42,747 nucleotides of DNA from Candidatus Thalassarchaeaceae archaeon (GCA_023700255.1 JAJPRD010000002.1:1-42747), one strand, 5' to 3'. Positions 20,917 to 31,402 are shown, counted from the stretch's first letter. The notes: a model not told the origin generated them from the sequence alone. Translations and numbers: made by a program.

Positions 20917-22023
20917 TTATGTAGTCAATGATTTCAGTTCATATTGTAGGTTACCTGCTAGCCACTGATGTAATGTTTCGCTACCCATTTCTGATAGTGT
21001 TGAATTTAGGAATGCTGCAATTAATGCATCTTTTGCATCATCAGGGCTGTAACCTCTCGCTTCTAGATAAAATAACTGTTGTTCATCTATTGGTCCATTG
21101 GCAGTTCCATGACCACAGCCAACTACGTCATGTTCACTAACTTCTAATTCAGGTATACTGTCTGCTTCTGCTTTCTCTGAAAGTAATAAGTTATGGAATA
21201 ATTGACCCGCATCGGCTCCTTTTGCTCCATCTGATACTCTTAGCATCCCCGTACCTATTGTTCTACTATTTCCACCACATGCAGAATGCCAATCTAATCT
21301 GCTAAATGTATTGGGGGCTTGATGATGAATCTCTATGTGGTGATCAATATGCATTTTATTGGCAGATAATATCGATCCTAATACTCGTAAATTACCCCCA
21401 TTCTCATCCATCATATATCTTAGATCAGATTTAGTTCTTTCAGAACCAGAACTAATGCTTCCTGCTTTAACCTGAGCGTCTCTACCAATATTTATTGCAT
21501 CCACTCTTAATAATGTCCCAGAGCTCATTTGCCCAACTAAAATATCGTTAATTATTGTACCTTCTCCTATTTCGCCATTACGTAATAGGCCAAACCATGG
21601 TGCACTACCGACTATTTGAGTTACTATTTCTAATTCACAATGTATTCCAATCTTCATAGTCAAATTCATTGCAGAATTAGAGTTTCCTGAATCTATTTTA
21701 AGTATTACTGGTTGATCGAGAATTGTATTATTTTTCACTTCCAGTGTGAACTTAGAATGACTTGAAACAGCATCTATGAAATTCATTGATACAGGGTCAC
21801 TGTATGTATTTTTTCTTGTATCTATATCTTCTTTAACTATTGAGATACTTTCAGAGATATCGCTTCCATCAAGTAAAAACAAACTTACTTCAGGTATCGC
21901 GAAATCTTCAGGTATTTCTTTAATATTTCCAGTTGGATGGACTTTCTTCCATGGAGAATACCTCCAAAGATGATTCGAATTTTTTGGTTCCTCAAGAGAG
22001 AGGTATGTTTGGCCAGGATTCAT
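20917..22023 (-). CDS. sufD: Fe-S cluster assembly protein SufD
   Basis: SufD partners SufB and SufC in the SufBC2D scaffold. The 368-residue product shows the SufB/SufD beta-helix fold in its middle and the C-terminal family signature LEVSEHDVVGCGHGTANGPIDEQQLFYLEARGYSPDDA. The start ATG 22023 is supported by AGAGGAG nine bases upstream; an in-frame TTG at 22047 overlapping sufB is less likely. It lies 16 bases after sufB. The N-terminal part (before about residue 90) is divergent, as usual for SufD. Confidence 0.9.
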   Translation of the reverse strand: MNPGQTYLSLEEPKNSNHLWRYSPWKKVHPTGNIKEIPEDFAIPEVSLFLLDGSDISESISIVKEDIDTRKNTYSDPVSMNFIDAVSSHSKFTLEVKNNTILDQPVILKIDSGNSNSAMNLTMKIGIHCELEIVTQIVGSAPWFGLLRNGEIGEGTIINDILVGQMSSGTLLRVDAINIGRDAQVKAGSISSGSERTKSDLRYMMDENGGNLRVLGSILSANKMHIDHHIEIHHQAPNTFSRLDWHSACGGNSRTIGTGMLRVSDGAKGADAGQLFHNLLLSEKAEADSIPELEVSEHDVVGCGHGTANGPIDEQQLFYLEARGYSPDDAKDALIAAFLNSTLSEMGSETLHQWLAGNLQYELKSLTT

Positions 22024-22039
22024 TAAAAAAAACTCCTCT

Positions 22040-23464
22040 TTAACCAATACTTCCTTCCATTTCCAAAGCCATCAATTTATTTAATTCAACAGCATATTCC
22101 ATAGGAAGCTCTCTTGTAAATGGTTCAAAGAATCCATTAACAATTAATGCTAAAGATTCTTCTTCTGTGTGCCCTCGACTCATAAGATAAAATAATTGAT
22201 TATCACTTACTTTTGAAACACTTGCTTCATGTTCGCAACGAGCAGTTGGATTTGCGACTTCCATTGTAGGGTATGTATCGCTCCTACTATCTTCATCTAA
22301 TATGAGTGCGTCACAAACAACGTTTAGTTTGCAGTTTTCTGCTTTAGGTGATACAGTAACTAAACCTCTGTAAGAACCTCTTCCTCCGTCCTTACTTATT
22401 GATTTAGACAAAATCTTGCTTGTAGTATTACTTGCGAGATGATGTATTTTAGCTCCTGCATCCTGATGTTGTCCTGCTCCTGAATATGCAACTGAAATAA
22501 CTTCTGCATGAGATCCTTCTCCTTTTAGAATGACAGATGGATATTTCATTGTTAATTTACTCCCTATGTTTCCATCCACCCATTCTATTTTTGAATTCTC
22601 ATGAGCGATGCCTCTTTTAGTTACAAGATTATACACATTAGCACTCCAGTTTTGTATTGTGCTGTATCTAATATGTGCACCTGGTAGTGCTATAAGTTCT
22701 ACAACTGCTGAGTGCAAAGAATCGCTAGAAAAAGTCGGTGCTGTGCACCCTTCTACGTAGTGTATACTACTTCCTTCATCAGCAATTATCAAAGTTCTTT
22801 CAAATTGACCCATGTTATTTGCATTTATCCTGAAATATGCTTGGACGGGCAACTCAACATGGACTCCTTTTGGCACATAGATAAATGATCCACCAGACCA
22901 AACTGCTGTATTTAGAGCACTAAATTTGTTATCAGAGAAAGGGACAACACTACCAAACCATTTCTTTACAAGATCTTCATGTTCTCTCAAACCACTATCC
23001 ATATCTAGGAATATTACTCCTTGTTTTTGTAAATCTTCCCTAATAGAATGATACACTGCTTCAGAGTCATATTGAGCGGTAACTCCACTGAGCCATTTTT
23101 GTTCAGCATCTGGTATCCCTAACTTATCGAATGTATTTCTGATATCTTCTGGAACATCATCCCAATCATTTTCCGTAGCCTCTGATGATCGGAGATAATA
23201 ACAGATCTTATCAAAATCTATGTCGTTAAGCATTGACATATTACCCCATGTAGGCATAGGCCTTTCATCAAAATGTTTGAATGCTTTAACTCTCATTTCT
23301 GTCATCCATTCAGGTTCATTCTTTAATTCTGAGATGTCTCTTACTACTTGCTCAGAGAGACCTGCATCAAAACGGATAGTTGGATTTTCAGGGTCATGCC
23401 AGCCAGCTTTGTAATCGCCAACGACATCTCGTGCTTCACTTGTTGTCACTTCTTTCATCTCCAT
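22040..23464 (-). CDS. sufB: Fe-S cluster assembly scaffold SufB
   Basis: SufB is the core scaffold on which Fe-S clusters are built. The 474-residue length matches bacterial and archaeal SufB. Signatures include [54 protein letters not shown], the cluster/persulfide region [20 protein letters not shown], and [27 protein letters not shown] at the C-terminus. The ATG shares one base with the sufC stop (TAATG), indicating coupling. No SufS or SufU is visible within the window; Nfu lies divergently upstream. Confidence 0.96.
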   Translation of the reverse strand: MEMKEVTTSEARDVVGDYKAGWHDPENPTIRFDAGLSEQVVRDISELKNEPEWMTEMRVKAFKHFDERPMPTWGNMSMLNDIDFDKICYYLRSSEATENDWDDVPEDIRNTFDKLGIPDAEQKWLSGVTAQYDSEAVYHSIREDLQKQGVIFLDMDSGLREHEDLVKKWFGSVVPFSDNKFSALNTAVWSGGSFIYVPKGVHVELPVQAYFRINANNMGQFERTLIIADEGSSIHYVEGCTAPTFSSDSLHSAVVELIALPGAHIRYSTIQNWSANVYNLVTKRGIAHENSKIEWVDGNIGSKLTMKYPSVILKGEGSHAEVISVAYSGAGQHQDAGAKIHHLASNTTSKILSKSISKDGGRGSYRGLVTVSPKAENCKLNVVCDALILDEDSRSDTYPTMEVANPTARCEHEASVSKVSDNQLFYLMSRGHTEEESLALIVNGFFEPFTRELPMEYAVELNKLMALEMEGSIG

Positions 23465-24228
23465 TATTCATTTTTCTCAGGTTCTAGCCAGTCATAACCT
23501 TTTTCTTCAAGCTCAAGAGCTAATTCAGGCCCACCTGTTTTGACAATCTTTCCTGCAATTAGGACATGGATTTTGTCTGGCTGGACGTGTTCTAGTATTC
23601 TCGAATAATGTGTAATAATTAGTGCACCTGAATCTGTACCTCTAATTGCAGCATTAATCCCTTTAGCAACAGTCCTTATACCGTCTATATCTAAACCAGA
23701 ATCAGTTTCATCAAGAATCGCTAATTTTGGTGTAATCAACATTAATTGTAATATCTCAAATCTTTTCTTTTCTCCGCCACTGAATCCATCATTGACATAT
23801 CTTCCGAGGAAAGATGATGGTATATCCAACTCTTTCATACTATCCTTGAGTTTTTTTCTAAATTCTGAACCCTTGGCTGCATCTTCTCCTAGGATCGCTG
23901 ATACTGACTTACGAAGAAAGTTCCCAACTTGTAATCCGGGTACTGATTGAGGATATTGGAATGAAAGAAAAACTCCTTTCCTTGCTCTTTCCCATGGTTC
24001 CATTTCTAGTAGATTTTCACCATTGAGTTCAACAATTCCACTTTCAACTTCATAGTCTGGATGACCCATTATTATGTTAGCAGTAGTAGTCTTACCACTA
24101 CCATTTCTACCCATTATTGCATGAATCTCACCTGGTTTAATGCTCAAATTAATACCTTTAAGGATAGAGGTGTCATCAATCCCAGCATATAAATCTTGGA
24201 TATTTAGTAAGTTTTGCTCATTAGACAT
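23464..24228 (-). CDS. sufC: Fe-S assembly ATPase SufC
   Basis: SufC is the ABC-type ATPase of the SufBCD complex. With ATG 24228 as start the product is 254 residues. Motifs: Walker [12 protein letters not shown]-loop [11 protein letters not shown], signature [13 protein letters not shown], Walker [16 protein letters not shown] and switch histidine IITHYSR. An upstream in-frame ATG (24276) would add 16 residues before the normal SufC N-terminus; a TATA-like TTTATC at about 24306-24311 leaves that start possible. It heads sufC-sufB-sufD and the two small downstream genes. Confidence 0.94.
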   Translation of the reverse strand: MSNEQNLLNIQDLYAGIDDTSILKGINLSIKPGEIHAIMGRNGSGKTTTANIIMGHPDYEVESGIVELNGENLLEMEPWERARKGVFLSFQYPQSVPGLQVGNFLRKSVSAILGEDAAKGSEFRKKLKDSMKELDIPSSFLGRYVNDGFSGGEKKRFEILQLMLITPKLAILDETDSGLDIDGIRTVAKGINAAIRGTDSGALIITHYSRILEHVQPDKIHVLIAGKIVKTGGPELALELEEKGYDWLEPEKNE

Positions 24229-24350
24229 GCTGTTCCCTAACCTTTCGTGTATGTTCTCCCTTTTCAACCGATGCATATTTCCATGTTCAAATCATTTAGT
24301 AGATAAACTCGAATTGGTCACCCTAAAGTGGAAAAACCTCTTCGGCTTAC

Positions 24351-24851
24351 ATGATGAGTGACTCTCCGGATAATAATCTACCAGCCTCAAAAACTCTTTC
24401 AGAATCATATAGTGAACAAATTGAAGAGATGATGAAAGCAGAGTCAGTTAGAAGAATTCAAGAAAATCATGACCCCAAAGAATTAGAGCGCCTAAATGGA
24501 TTATCTCTAATTCAATTATATGAATCTGATAATCCTGAATTGATCCCGGCCTTAATGTCTAGGTTAGGAGCAGTAAGAGCGGCTCTCGATGGTCATGGTG
24601 GTGGATTAATTATTAGTTCTGCTGAAATTGAAAATACTCATGAGGGTGATAAAGCATTATCTTTAGTAATAGATTTAGATGGTGCTTGTGTTTCTTGCGG
24701 TGCTGCACCAGGAACTCTAAAAGGAATTCAAGATGATTTGCTTATGGATGATGAAATAATTTCGATTCGTTTTTCAGAATCAATGTTAGAATGGTTCGAC
24801 GAGATTCAAAAAGAGTTTGTGCTTAAATTTGGAGGAGTAGTTTTTGTTTAG
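24351..24851 (+). CDS. NifU C-terminal-domain (Nfu) Fe-S scaffold/carrier protein
   Basis: The 166-residue protein has a hydrophilic N-terminal region of about 60 residues. An Nfu domain follows: MSRLGAVRAALDGHGGG (about 69-85), a beta segment, and the cluster-binding CxxC in DGACVSCGAAPGTLKGIQ (C113, C116). Nfu proteins carry Fe-S clusters from the Suf scaffold to target enzymes. It is divergent from sufC with a short shared spacer, supporting a joint role and perhaps joint control. Its stop overlaps the convergent maf stop by 4 bases. Confidence 0.9.
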   Translation: MMSDSPDNNLPASKTLSESYSEQIEEMMKAESVRRIQENHDPKELERLNGLSLIQLYESDNPELIPALMSRLGAVRAALDGHGGGLIISSAEIENTHEGDKALSLVIDLDGACVSCGAAPGTLKGIQDDLLMDDEIISIRFSESMLEWFDEIQKEFVLKFGGVVFV

Positions 24852-25480
24852 AGTAGAATCTCTTTAAGTTCATTTATTGCATTATATGAAAACCCCAATA
24901 CCGTTAAATCATCTCCTCGAATTACCTTTGTATATTCACTAGCATCTCCTGCTAAGTCGTATCCTCCTGCTTTCCCTTCCCAAGAATTGTTTTCAATTAA
25001 TGAAATTAGTTCTTCTTCGTTTAATAATTTAAATTCAACAACGGAGTGATCTGTCCATATTTTGTATCTCCATTCTCCATGTAATGGTTCATATGTATTT
25101 TTATTTTTTTTTAATATCGCCGTAGATGACCAAACTCGGTGCCTCTTTCCTGATAATTTTAGTAACATGTTGGTTGCTTGAACTTTATTCTTAGGTTGAC
25201 CGATTGGAATCAGGTGATTATCCGGATCTTCAACAATAGTATCCGATACAATAATTATTTCTGGAATCTCTCCTTTTGTTTTTTCGATTATACTCCATTC
25301 TACAGCAGCTGATGTTGCCTTGGATAAGCATATTTCTTCTACTTGCTGTTCTACGCTTTTACCATTAATTATATTTTTTTCTTCAGAAAATAACGGTTGA
25401 GCAGTGAGGTGACCTGTATCTATGATATTCTGCAGACAGATAAGTCTTCGTTTAGATGCTGATGCAAGTAGTACCCGCAT
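24848..25480 (-). CDS. maf: Maf/Ham1-fold nucleoside triphosphate pyrophosphatase
   Basis: Maf proteins hydrolyse non-canonical or canonical NTPs to NMP and pyrophosphate. The 210-residue product begins RVLLASASKRRL (the Maf SxSPRR motif with Lys for Pro) and continues with VEQQVEEICLSKA, IIVSDTIVEDP (catalytic Asp) and SWEGKAGGYDLAGDAS, typical of the family. The start ATG 25480 is preceded by AGGTG six bases upstream; a GTG at 25489 directly abutting the S8 protease stop is an alternative. It lies immediately after the giant protease, probably only through transcript sharing. Confidence 0.85.
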   Translation of the reverse strand: MRVLLASASKRRLICLQNIIDTGHLTAQPLFSEEKNIINGKSVEQQVEEICLSKATSAAVEWSIIEKTKGEIPEIIIVSDTIVEDPDNHLIPIGQPKNKVQATNMLLKLSGKRHRVWSSTAILKKNKNTYEPLHGEWRYKIWTDHSVVEFKLLNEEELISLIENNSWEGKAGGYDLAGDASEYTKVIRGDDLTVLGFSYNAINELKEILL

Positions 25481-25489
25481 TTTTGACAC

Positions 25490-28400
25490 CTAAAGGTCAA
25501 TTCTATAGTTACATATAGGACATTTAATCATCTTTAGTCCCACTGACACCTCAAATCTAGATGAACAATCTGGACATATTACTAGGTGACTAGTTAGTGG
25601 ATTTTGAACTATCTGATTAACGGTTGATGGAATGATAAATGCAGGTGTATTCACTTTATTTTCTCCTTTCGGCAATTCTGAATCTTGTCTTTCATTCCTA
25701 CGTTCTTTTCTAGAACTAGCTCCATCTGTTAGTTCGACATCAATCAGTTCAATTTCTGAAGATCTTATTTCAATATCTGTTGGCTCAACTATATCTACTA
25801 CATTTTCTTCTAAAATAATTCTACCAACTGTCTCTCTTCTTCTTTTTCTTCCAACCCATTTCATGGCATTAAATGACATTGTAGTGAGGACTAGTAGGCA
25901 CAGAAGTAGTACAGTTATTGCAACTCCTGACATTAAAATTGCAAAGTTTTGTTCATCAAGTCCTAAGTATATTCTGAATTCATCCAGTAAATTCAAGTTT
26001 CCTTTATCTGGGTCATTATCATCAATTAATGCTCTAATCTCCCAGCCCGATAACTCATTCCAACTCATTAGAAGGGTTTGATCACTTAATGGACTTCTAT
26101 CCGTCGAAGAAAGATGGTTTTTCCCAGAAGTTATTCTATCCGATAGTCCAATCCATTGTTTGTCTTCAGTAGGATTCATCATACCATACTGTATTTGTGT
26201 TCCAGTAGGTCCTACGAAATCATAGAAAATCTGTATACCAAGGTGAGTATCTGTCATTTTTATATTACCAATTCCTTTAGCTGTTACTTCCATACTTAGG
26301 TTATCTATCGGAGTCAAAGTAGAATCAGTAATCATAGCAACTAACTTTGACTCTGAATTAATTCCTTCTTTCCAAACTGCGAATATGTAATCCTTCTTAT
26401 CTATTGTTTTTACAGACATCTGATGCATGTCCGCATTATCTCCTATCGATTTTTTATATGACCAAGATGATTGATCATTTGAGCCGTGAGCATACCATAA
26501 TCCCAATCTTTCTTTACCTGTGATATCATCTCTATTTGATTGATACAGGATATGTGTATTTTCCTCACCAAATTCAACAACTAAAGGTGCCGCTTCATTC
26601 ATATTAATTTCAATCTCATCAATGATATTTGGAGTAAAAGTCCAATCGGAAGATGACGTAGGGAAGTCTGAATTTAGTAAGAAAACATTTGTCAAATCTT
26701 TATATGTTCCTCCAGTTGAAATATCTCTGTGATAGCCTCCAATCATAATGTCAGTGCCTTGAACATCTATATCAATGCCGTAATATTTCCCATCAGATAA
26801 TGATATAGGTTGCAATAAATCCTGTATAGGGGTCATTTCACACGAAGCATCTATTCTTGAATAGCTTAATGTTTGCTGGAAATAACCTTGGCTATCGATA
26901 TATCTTCTTGTCCAAGCAATATGAGCATACCCATCACTTGTACTCCATGAGGTGAAATCTCCTGACCATTTTATTTCAAGCATATTTGAACAGGGGATTA
27001 ATGCGAGATTAGAGTTTAAACGATATAGTGCCAAACCTCCATCTTTACTTGTTATAACTAACCCTTCTCCATTTAGATCGATAATTTTCACAGGTTCTTC
27101 TCCGTAACTAAAGGATATTTTCCTAGCCCCTGTGAGTGATGATTGATCAACTAATATTGTTGTTATTATCTCATTATTGCTCCAATCAAGGTCACTCAAA
27201 GTTTCCCCTTGTATTGTTATTTTCATTTCAATTGGTCCAACCTTATTGGAAATGTGAGCGAATGCAACTTGACTTGCTCCCTGGCCGACAACTAGAGAAA
27301 TTGTAGTTGAGGTAATTTCTGTCCATCCAAGTTCGCTCTTGAACCAGAGTGTAGCGCCTACATTCATAGCATCACTAGATCCTAAATTATCAATTCTTCC
27401 TGTTATCAAGAATTGTTCATTAGGTCTGGGTATTGATGGTTCAGTCTTAACAGCACCATCTCTGAAAGCGAGGTCAACTCCTTGCGGTCTTTGTAATACT
27501 GGGAAAATTATTGATATATCATTATCTGATTCATTATTCTCCTCAATATCATCTAGAGGGTCTAGCGAAATGGTTAGTTGTTTATTTCCAACTGTTGATG
27601 GATTCCAAGATAAAGAAATCTCAATTATATCTCCACTACCTATGCTCTGAATGATGATTTCATCTCTTCTAAAACCATCTTCTAGTAGATATATTGAGAG
27701 TTCATCTGCTGACAAATCTCCTATGTTTCTTATTTGTGCCCTGACCTCCAAAAAAGTATTGACATAAGTTTCAGTCATCGGGATTCCATATTCTTGTATT
27801 GAGATACCAGTTCTAAACATCAAATCCGGAGATGGAGGATTATTGTCAATTTCTATTGTTGTACGTATTTCTTCTGAAGCGACTCCAGCTCCACTCACAA
27901 ATCTTACAGAGAATCTTTGAATGCCATCATCATTATTTCTTGTATCCCAAGGCATTGACCATTGTATTTCTTCATTTCCACTTCCAGAATAATAGGTCAT
28001 ATTCTTCCAATCATCTGTCCCTAATCTCCATTGTAATTGTGCACCATTTACTGTTTTCAATAAACCATTGATTTCAACATTACCGCTCACAATATCTTGA
28101 CTACTTGGTGAATACACTTCTAAAGATATTTCACCAATATTATGTGTATTTTTAGTAGTATTACTCCATTGTTCAAATTCATTTCTTGATTTCACTTCTA
28201 TTTGAAGCGTTTCAGCATCAATATCTTCATCTTCTTCGAAATTTGGTAAATCAAAGTTAGTAGTCCAATTAACGGTTCCAAATGCTTGATGCCAGTCAAC
28301 TAAAACTCCTGTGGAAAGTGGTCCACCTCCTGTAGGTCTATACTTGTAAGTGACTCTAACTTGTACTTCTTCAGTAGTTCCATTTTCTTCTCCAGCATCT

Positions 28401-30292
28401 GTAATATGTCCGCGGACACTGTAACTTTGACCTTCGATAAGCCATAGTCCACTAGGTTTTTCGATAACTGCCCAGTTTCCTACTCCGTCCCCTACTGGTG
28501 GGTCACCACCACCCGTTCCGTTGCCGGGGTCTCCACCACCACTATCATCTCCAAGTAGAGCTTGTAGGATTAAATTCCCATCAATTATTCCAAATCCATA
28601 CTTGTCATTCCATATGTCTGAAACAGAAGGCATGGATGGCGAACCTTTGACTTGTGAATTATTCCTAAGAATATCTTTTACTTCTTGAGGTTCTAGTTCA
28701 TCATCTATTTGTAAAATAACTGCAACTAAACCAGCTACTGCTGGTGTAGACATACTTGTTCCATCCATAGATACGTAACCATCATCCGCTAATCCTGCTG
28801 AATCTTGTCCAGGGATTGTTGAGGTTGATGCAGCATGTTGTGCAGATGTAATTCCTGAACCGGGTGCGACGACATCTGGTTTCAGTTCATCCCACTTGTT
28901 ATCATCGTTATCATCTACTCTTGGCCCTGAGTTTGAGTAATCTGCAATGTCATCATCATTACGTTGTATTGTATTTTGATCATCAATTGCTCCTACAGTT
29001 ATTGCAGCGTCTGCGGCTCCTACTGACGTTACTCGATTGGTACCGTCATTACCTATTGCAGCAATGGGGACAATTCCTGCCTCTGCACAATCATTGACTA
29101 ATCTCGCAGCAGAGTTATTTCCGTCATCTCCTTGATCATTTTCTCCAACTGGTGAACTTCCACTACCGAATGACATTGTCATAACATCTATACCTTCACT
29201 CGAATCATTATTTCCCCAATCTGTATTGACATTTTGAAGAACCCATTGTAGTCCTTTGATTATTGGTCCTTCATCTCCACCAGCACTCCCTCCTGAGTCA
29301 GTCATTACCTTGACATCTACTAGGTAAGAACCTGGAGCATATCCTTGGTTTATTCTTCTATCATCTCCGGTTCCTAATGCAATGCCTGCTACATGAGTCC
29401 CATGCCCATTTCCATCATCAGGGTCAAATTCTCCGTCATTACACTCTTGAGAATTCCATGAGGTTGCGTCACAACCACCTACCCATTTAGGGTCAGAGAG
29501 ATCATCTGGTTGGTTTTCATTATCATTATTTTCATCTGAAAAATCATCCAATGAAAAATGTTCATTATCTACTCCTGAATCTAAAACTGCAATGACTACC
29601 CCTGATCCATCGTAACCGAAATCACGTAAAGTTTCATCATAAACATCTGAACTCCTAACTTTTGAGCCTCTAGTTGCTACACTTAGATATGATATGATTT
29701 TGTCTTGTTCTTCAATCATAACCACTCCATCAAGTTGCCATATCTGAATTAATGAACTTACAGGGACATGATCAATAACAACTGAATCAATATACTCTAC
29801 AGGGAAAAACCATGATCCTTCTTCCTCCCATCCGTGTTCAATTAATATTTGTTTTAAATTTGCTAAATCTGTTTCTCCTGGGTGCCATGAGTAACCTACA
29901 ATTATTGCTGTGGTCATTCTACCATCATCACCAAGTATTGCAGTCGCAGAATGTGATTCTTTTTGACCATCAATCATGTATTGTAGGCTATCTTCCATGC
30001 CATTAGAATCTCGATCAGTTGCAAAATCAACCCACCAATGTGGATTTTCTACAGCAGGTCTAGCATCCCATGGAGGGAAACCGATACCAAGGTACTTCTC
30101 TGGACAAACTTCTTCTTGACACATTAATTCTGGGATATCTAAACTAAATTTTGACACACCAGGATTCTGGTTTTCAATTTGATTAATACTCTCCTCTTCT
30201 GGAATCATTGCTGAAACTCCAGCAGATAAATCTAGGATTAGCATCAATGCTACAACTAACATTGGACCTACTGTTTTTGACGCTCCTATCAT
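25490..30292 (-). CDS. Giant subtilisin-like (S8) surface protease with CARDB-like repeats, membrane anchor and C-terminal zinc ribbon
   Basis: The 1600-residue protein starts with a signal peptide (MLVVALMLILDLSAGVSA). The S8 domain shows the catalytic triad Asp238 (IAVLDSGVD), His297 (GNGHGTHVAG) and Ser513 (DGTSMSTPAVAG), with oxyanion Asn415 (AIGNDG). A Gly/Pro linker (about 590) follows. Next come Ig-like domains, two CARDB-like domains (about 824-930 and 935-1050), a long beta-rich region resembling a propeller (about 1060-1440), a membrane helix (about 1449-1473) followed by KWVGRKRRR, and a cytosolic tail. The tail ends in a CPDC...CPIC zinc ribbon (1573, 1576, 1591, 1594), unusual for a surface protease. 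A perfect hairpin abuts the start codon. It lies 69 bases after the rhomboid gene. Confidence 0.92.
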   Translation of the reverse strand: MIGASKTVGPMLVVALMLILDLSAGVSAMIPEEESINQIENQNPGVSKFSLDIPELMCQEEVCPEKYLGIGFPPWDARPAVENPHWWVDFATDRDSNGMEDSLQYMIDGQKESHSATAILGDDGRMTTAIIVGYSWHPGETDLANLKQILIEHGWEEEGSWFFPVEYIDSVVIDHVPVSSLIQIWQLDGVVMIEEQDKIISYLSVATRGSKVRSSDVYDETLRDFGYDGSGVVIAVLDSGVDNEHFSLDDFSDENNDNENQPDDLSDPKWVGGCDATSWNSQECNDGEFDPDDGNGHGTHVAGIALGTGDDRRINQGYAPGSYLVDVKVMTDSGGSAGGDEGPIIKGLQWVLQNVNTDWGNNDSSEGIDVMTMSFGSGSSPVGENDQGDDGNNSAARLVNDCAEAGIVPIAAIGNDGTNRVTSVGAADAAITVGAIDDQNTIQRNDDDIADYSNSGPRVDDNDDNKWDELKPDVVAPGSGITSAQHAASTSTIPGQDSAGLADDGYVSMDGTSMSTPAVAGLVAVILQIDDELEPQEVKDILRNNSQVKGSPSMPSVSDIWNDKYGFGIIDGNLILQALLGDDSGGGDPGNGTGGGDPPVGDGVGNWAVIEKPSGLWLIEGQSYSVRGHITDAGEENGTTEEVQVRVTYKYRPTGGGPLSTGVLVDWHQAFGTVNWTTNFDLPNFEEDEDIDAETLQIEVKSRNEFEQWSNTTKNTHNIGEISLEVYSPSSQDIVSGNVEINGLLKTVNGAQLQWRLGTDDWKNMTYYSGSGNEEIQWSMPWDTRNNDDGIQRFSVRFVSGAGVASEEIRTTIEIDNNPPSPDLMFRTGISIQEYGIPMTETYVNTFLEVRAQIRNIGDLSADELSIYLLEDGFRRDEIIIQSIGSGDIIEISLSWNPSTVGNKQLTISLDPLDDIEENNESDNDISIIFPVLQRPQGVDLAFRDGAVKTEPSIPRPNEQFLITGRIDNLGSSDAMNVGATLWFKSELGWTEITSTTISLVVGQGASQVAFAHISNKVGPIEMKITIQGETLSDLDWSNNEIITTILVDQSSLTGARKISFSYGEEPVKIIDLNGEGLVITSKDGGLALYRLNSNLALIPCSNMLEIKWSGDFTSWSTSDGYAHIAWTRRYIDSQGYFQQTLSYSRIDASCEMTPIQDLLQPISLSDGKYYGIDIDVQGTDIMIGGYHRDISTGGTYKDLTNVFLLNSDFPTSSSDWTFTPNIIDEIEINMNEAAPLVVEFGEENTHILYQSNRDDITGKERLGLWYAHGSNDQSSWSYKKSIGDNADMHQMSVKTIDKKDYIFAVWKEGINSESKLVAMITDSTLTPIDNLSMEVTAKGIGNIKMTDTHLGIQIFYDFVGPTGTQIQYGMMNPTEDKQWIGLSDRITSGKNHLSSTDRSPLSDQTLLMSWNELSGWEIRALIDDNDPDKGNLNLLDEFRIYLGLDEQNFAILMSGVAITVLLLCLLVLTTMSFNAMKWVGRKRRRETVGRIILEENVVDIVEPTDIEIRSSEIELIDVELTDGASSRKERRNERQDSELPKGENKVNTPAFIIPSTVNQIVQNPLTSHLVICPDCSSRFEVSVGLKMIKCPICNYRIDL

Positions 30293-30310
30293 GGCTCTCT
30301 TAGAGAGCCA
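30292..30310 (-). promoter_or_regulatory. Perfect 8-bp hairpin abutting the S8 protease start codon
   Basis: Read on the minus strand, TGGCTCTC-TAA-GAGAGCCA is a perfect 8-bp stem with a 3-base loop. Its last base is the A of the start ATG (30292). No separate Shine-Dalgarno sequence is seen. In RNA this would place the start codon at the base of a stem and could limit initiation; in DNA it could be an operator. The function is not determined. Confidence 0.4.
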
Positions 30311-30361
30311 GCGTAGAGTGGGGTATAATCTGAACCGATAGTCAATTCAATAATACTGGAA

Positions 30362-31402
30362 TTAAGGCCAAAACAGATGTTCGCCATTAATTGTGCACGT
30401 AAGTCGATACATCTCTCCATTTTCATTTAACTCCACTTCTCCATTGCAAATTGGACAGATTGTATGCTCGGATAATTCCTCTAACCATGCTTGCCTAGTT
30501 TCCAATTCGTCACCTTGTAATTTAAGTTGAATTAGTATTCTCGCTGCATTCCCTTCAAGTGGTTTACCTGCTAACTCCCATGGGTCATTAGTTAAGTCGC
30601 CCATGTTATCTTTAGCAGTCATTCTGATTGATTCATTATGCGATGTGGCAGTAGGCCCTAAATCTTCAACATCCAATGAACTAGGCGCTCCTCTAGCAAT
30701 AACTCTTGCTAGTAAGTAAGCGAGTATAAATCCACCAAAATGTGCCATATGTGCAATATTTGTATCTCCTGAGGTTCCCACCTGAATTGAATAAATTTGA
30801 TAAACTTCTAATCCTAGTCTTACAAACACAATAATCCATATTGGCCACGCTCTTATCAAGAATAATAGTGGGAACTCTACTTCATCATTAGGCCAACATG
30901 CCATATACGCTCCAAGTAGCCCAAATGCAGCTCCACTTGCTCCTATTGCTGGATTATATGAATCTGGATGTGTCATGACCCAGGCAATATTTCCTCCAAT
31001 AAATCCTAATGTATATACTAATATCCATCTCTTACTTCCTAGTCTCTGTTCTAGTGGCACCCCTACTAATCCTATGACAAGAATGTTTGATAATACATGT
31101 AACCAATCAGCATGTAACCAAGCTGCTGTTACAAATCGATATATTTGATCTGGTTCATCAGAGATTATAGGAATCATTGCAAAAAATTCTATTTCATTAA
31201 ATCCTATACTTACTAAACTCGAACTAAATCTAATGAACATTACAAGTAGTAAGGATAAAATCATTGCTAAAGCTACACTGGTTTTTTGTCTATACGAATT
31301 TATGAAAGGTATCAAAGCTACAATGACATAGATTGATAAAAATATCAAATCACTATTTTCCAATTCCGCCCAAAAAAAATCATTGTCGGAGGTGACGGAC
31401 AC
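30362..31402 (-). CDS. Rhomboid family intramembrane serine protease with C-terminal cysteine cluster
   Basis: The 346-residue protein has multiple membrane helices. The rhomboid core reads RFVTAAWLHADWLHVLSNILV (TM2 His/Asn), GASGAAFGLLGAY (catalytic Ser156 in GxSG) and AHMAHFGGFILAYLLA (catalytic His221). Two helices precede the core. The cytosolic tail (about 245-346) ends with CPIC, then Cys and His in TCTINGEHLFWP, a putative metal site. The start is GTG 31402; no better in-frame start lies downstream before the first helix. It is the first gene of a minus-strand run with the S8 protease and maf, and is divergent from ccmAB across a 77-base spacer. Confidence 0.9.
   Translation of the reverse strand: MSVTSDNDFFWAELENSDLIFLSIYVIVALIPFINSYRQKTSVALAMILSLLLVMFIRFSSSLVSIGFNEIEFFAMIPIISDEPDQIYRFVTAAWLHADWLHVLSNILVIGLVGVPLEQRLGSKRWILVYTLGFIGGNIAWVMTHPDSYNPAIGASGAAFGLLGAYMACWPNDEVEFPLLFLIRAWPIWIIVFVRLGLEVYQIYSIQVGTSGDTNIAHMAHFGGFILAYLLARVIARGAPSSLDVEDLGPTATSHNESIRMTAKDNMGDLTNDPWELAGKPLEGNAARILIQLKLQGDELETRQAWLEELSEHTICPICNGEVELNENGEMYRLTCTINGEHLFWP

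Noticed and set aside
25632-26081. 149-residue plus-strand open frame
   Set aside because: It lies wholly opposite the S8 protease tail, has Ser/Ile-rich composition typical of an antisense reading, and no family motif.
28500-28550. Short CCACCACC-type repeats resembling a tandem repeat
   Set aside because: They encode the Gly/Asp/Pro linker after the S8 domain; there is no CRISPR-like repeat-spacer pattern.
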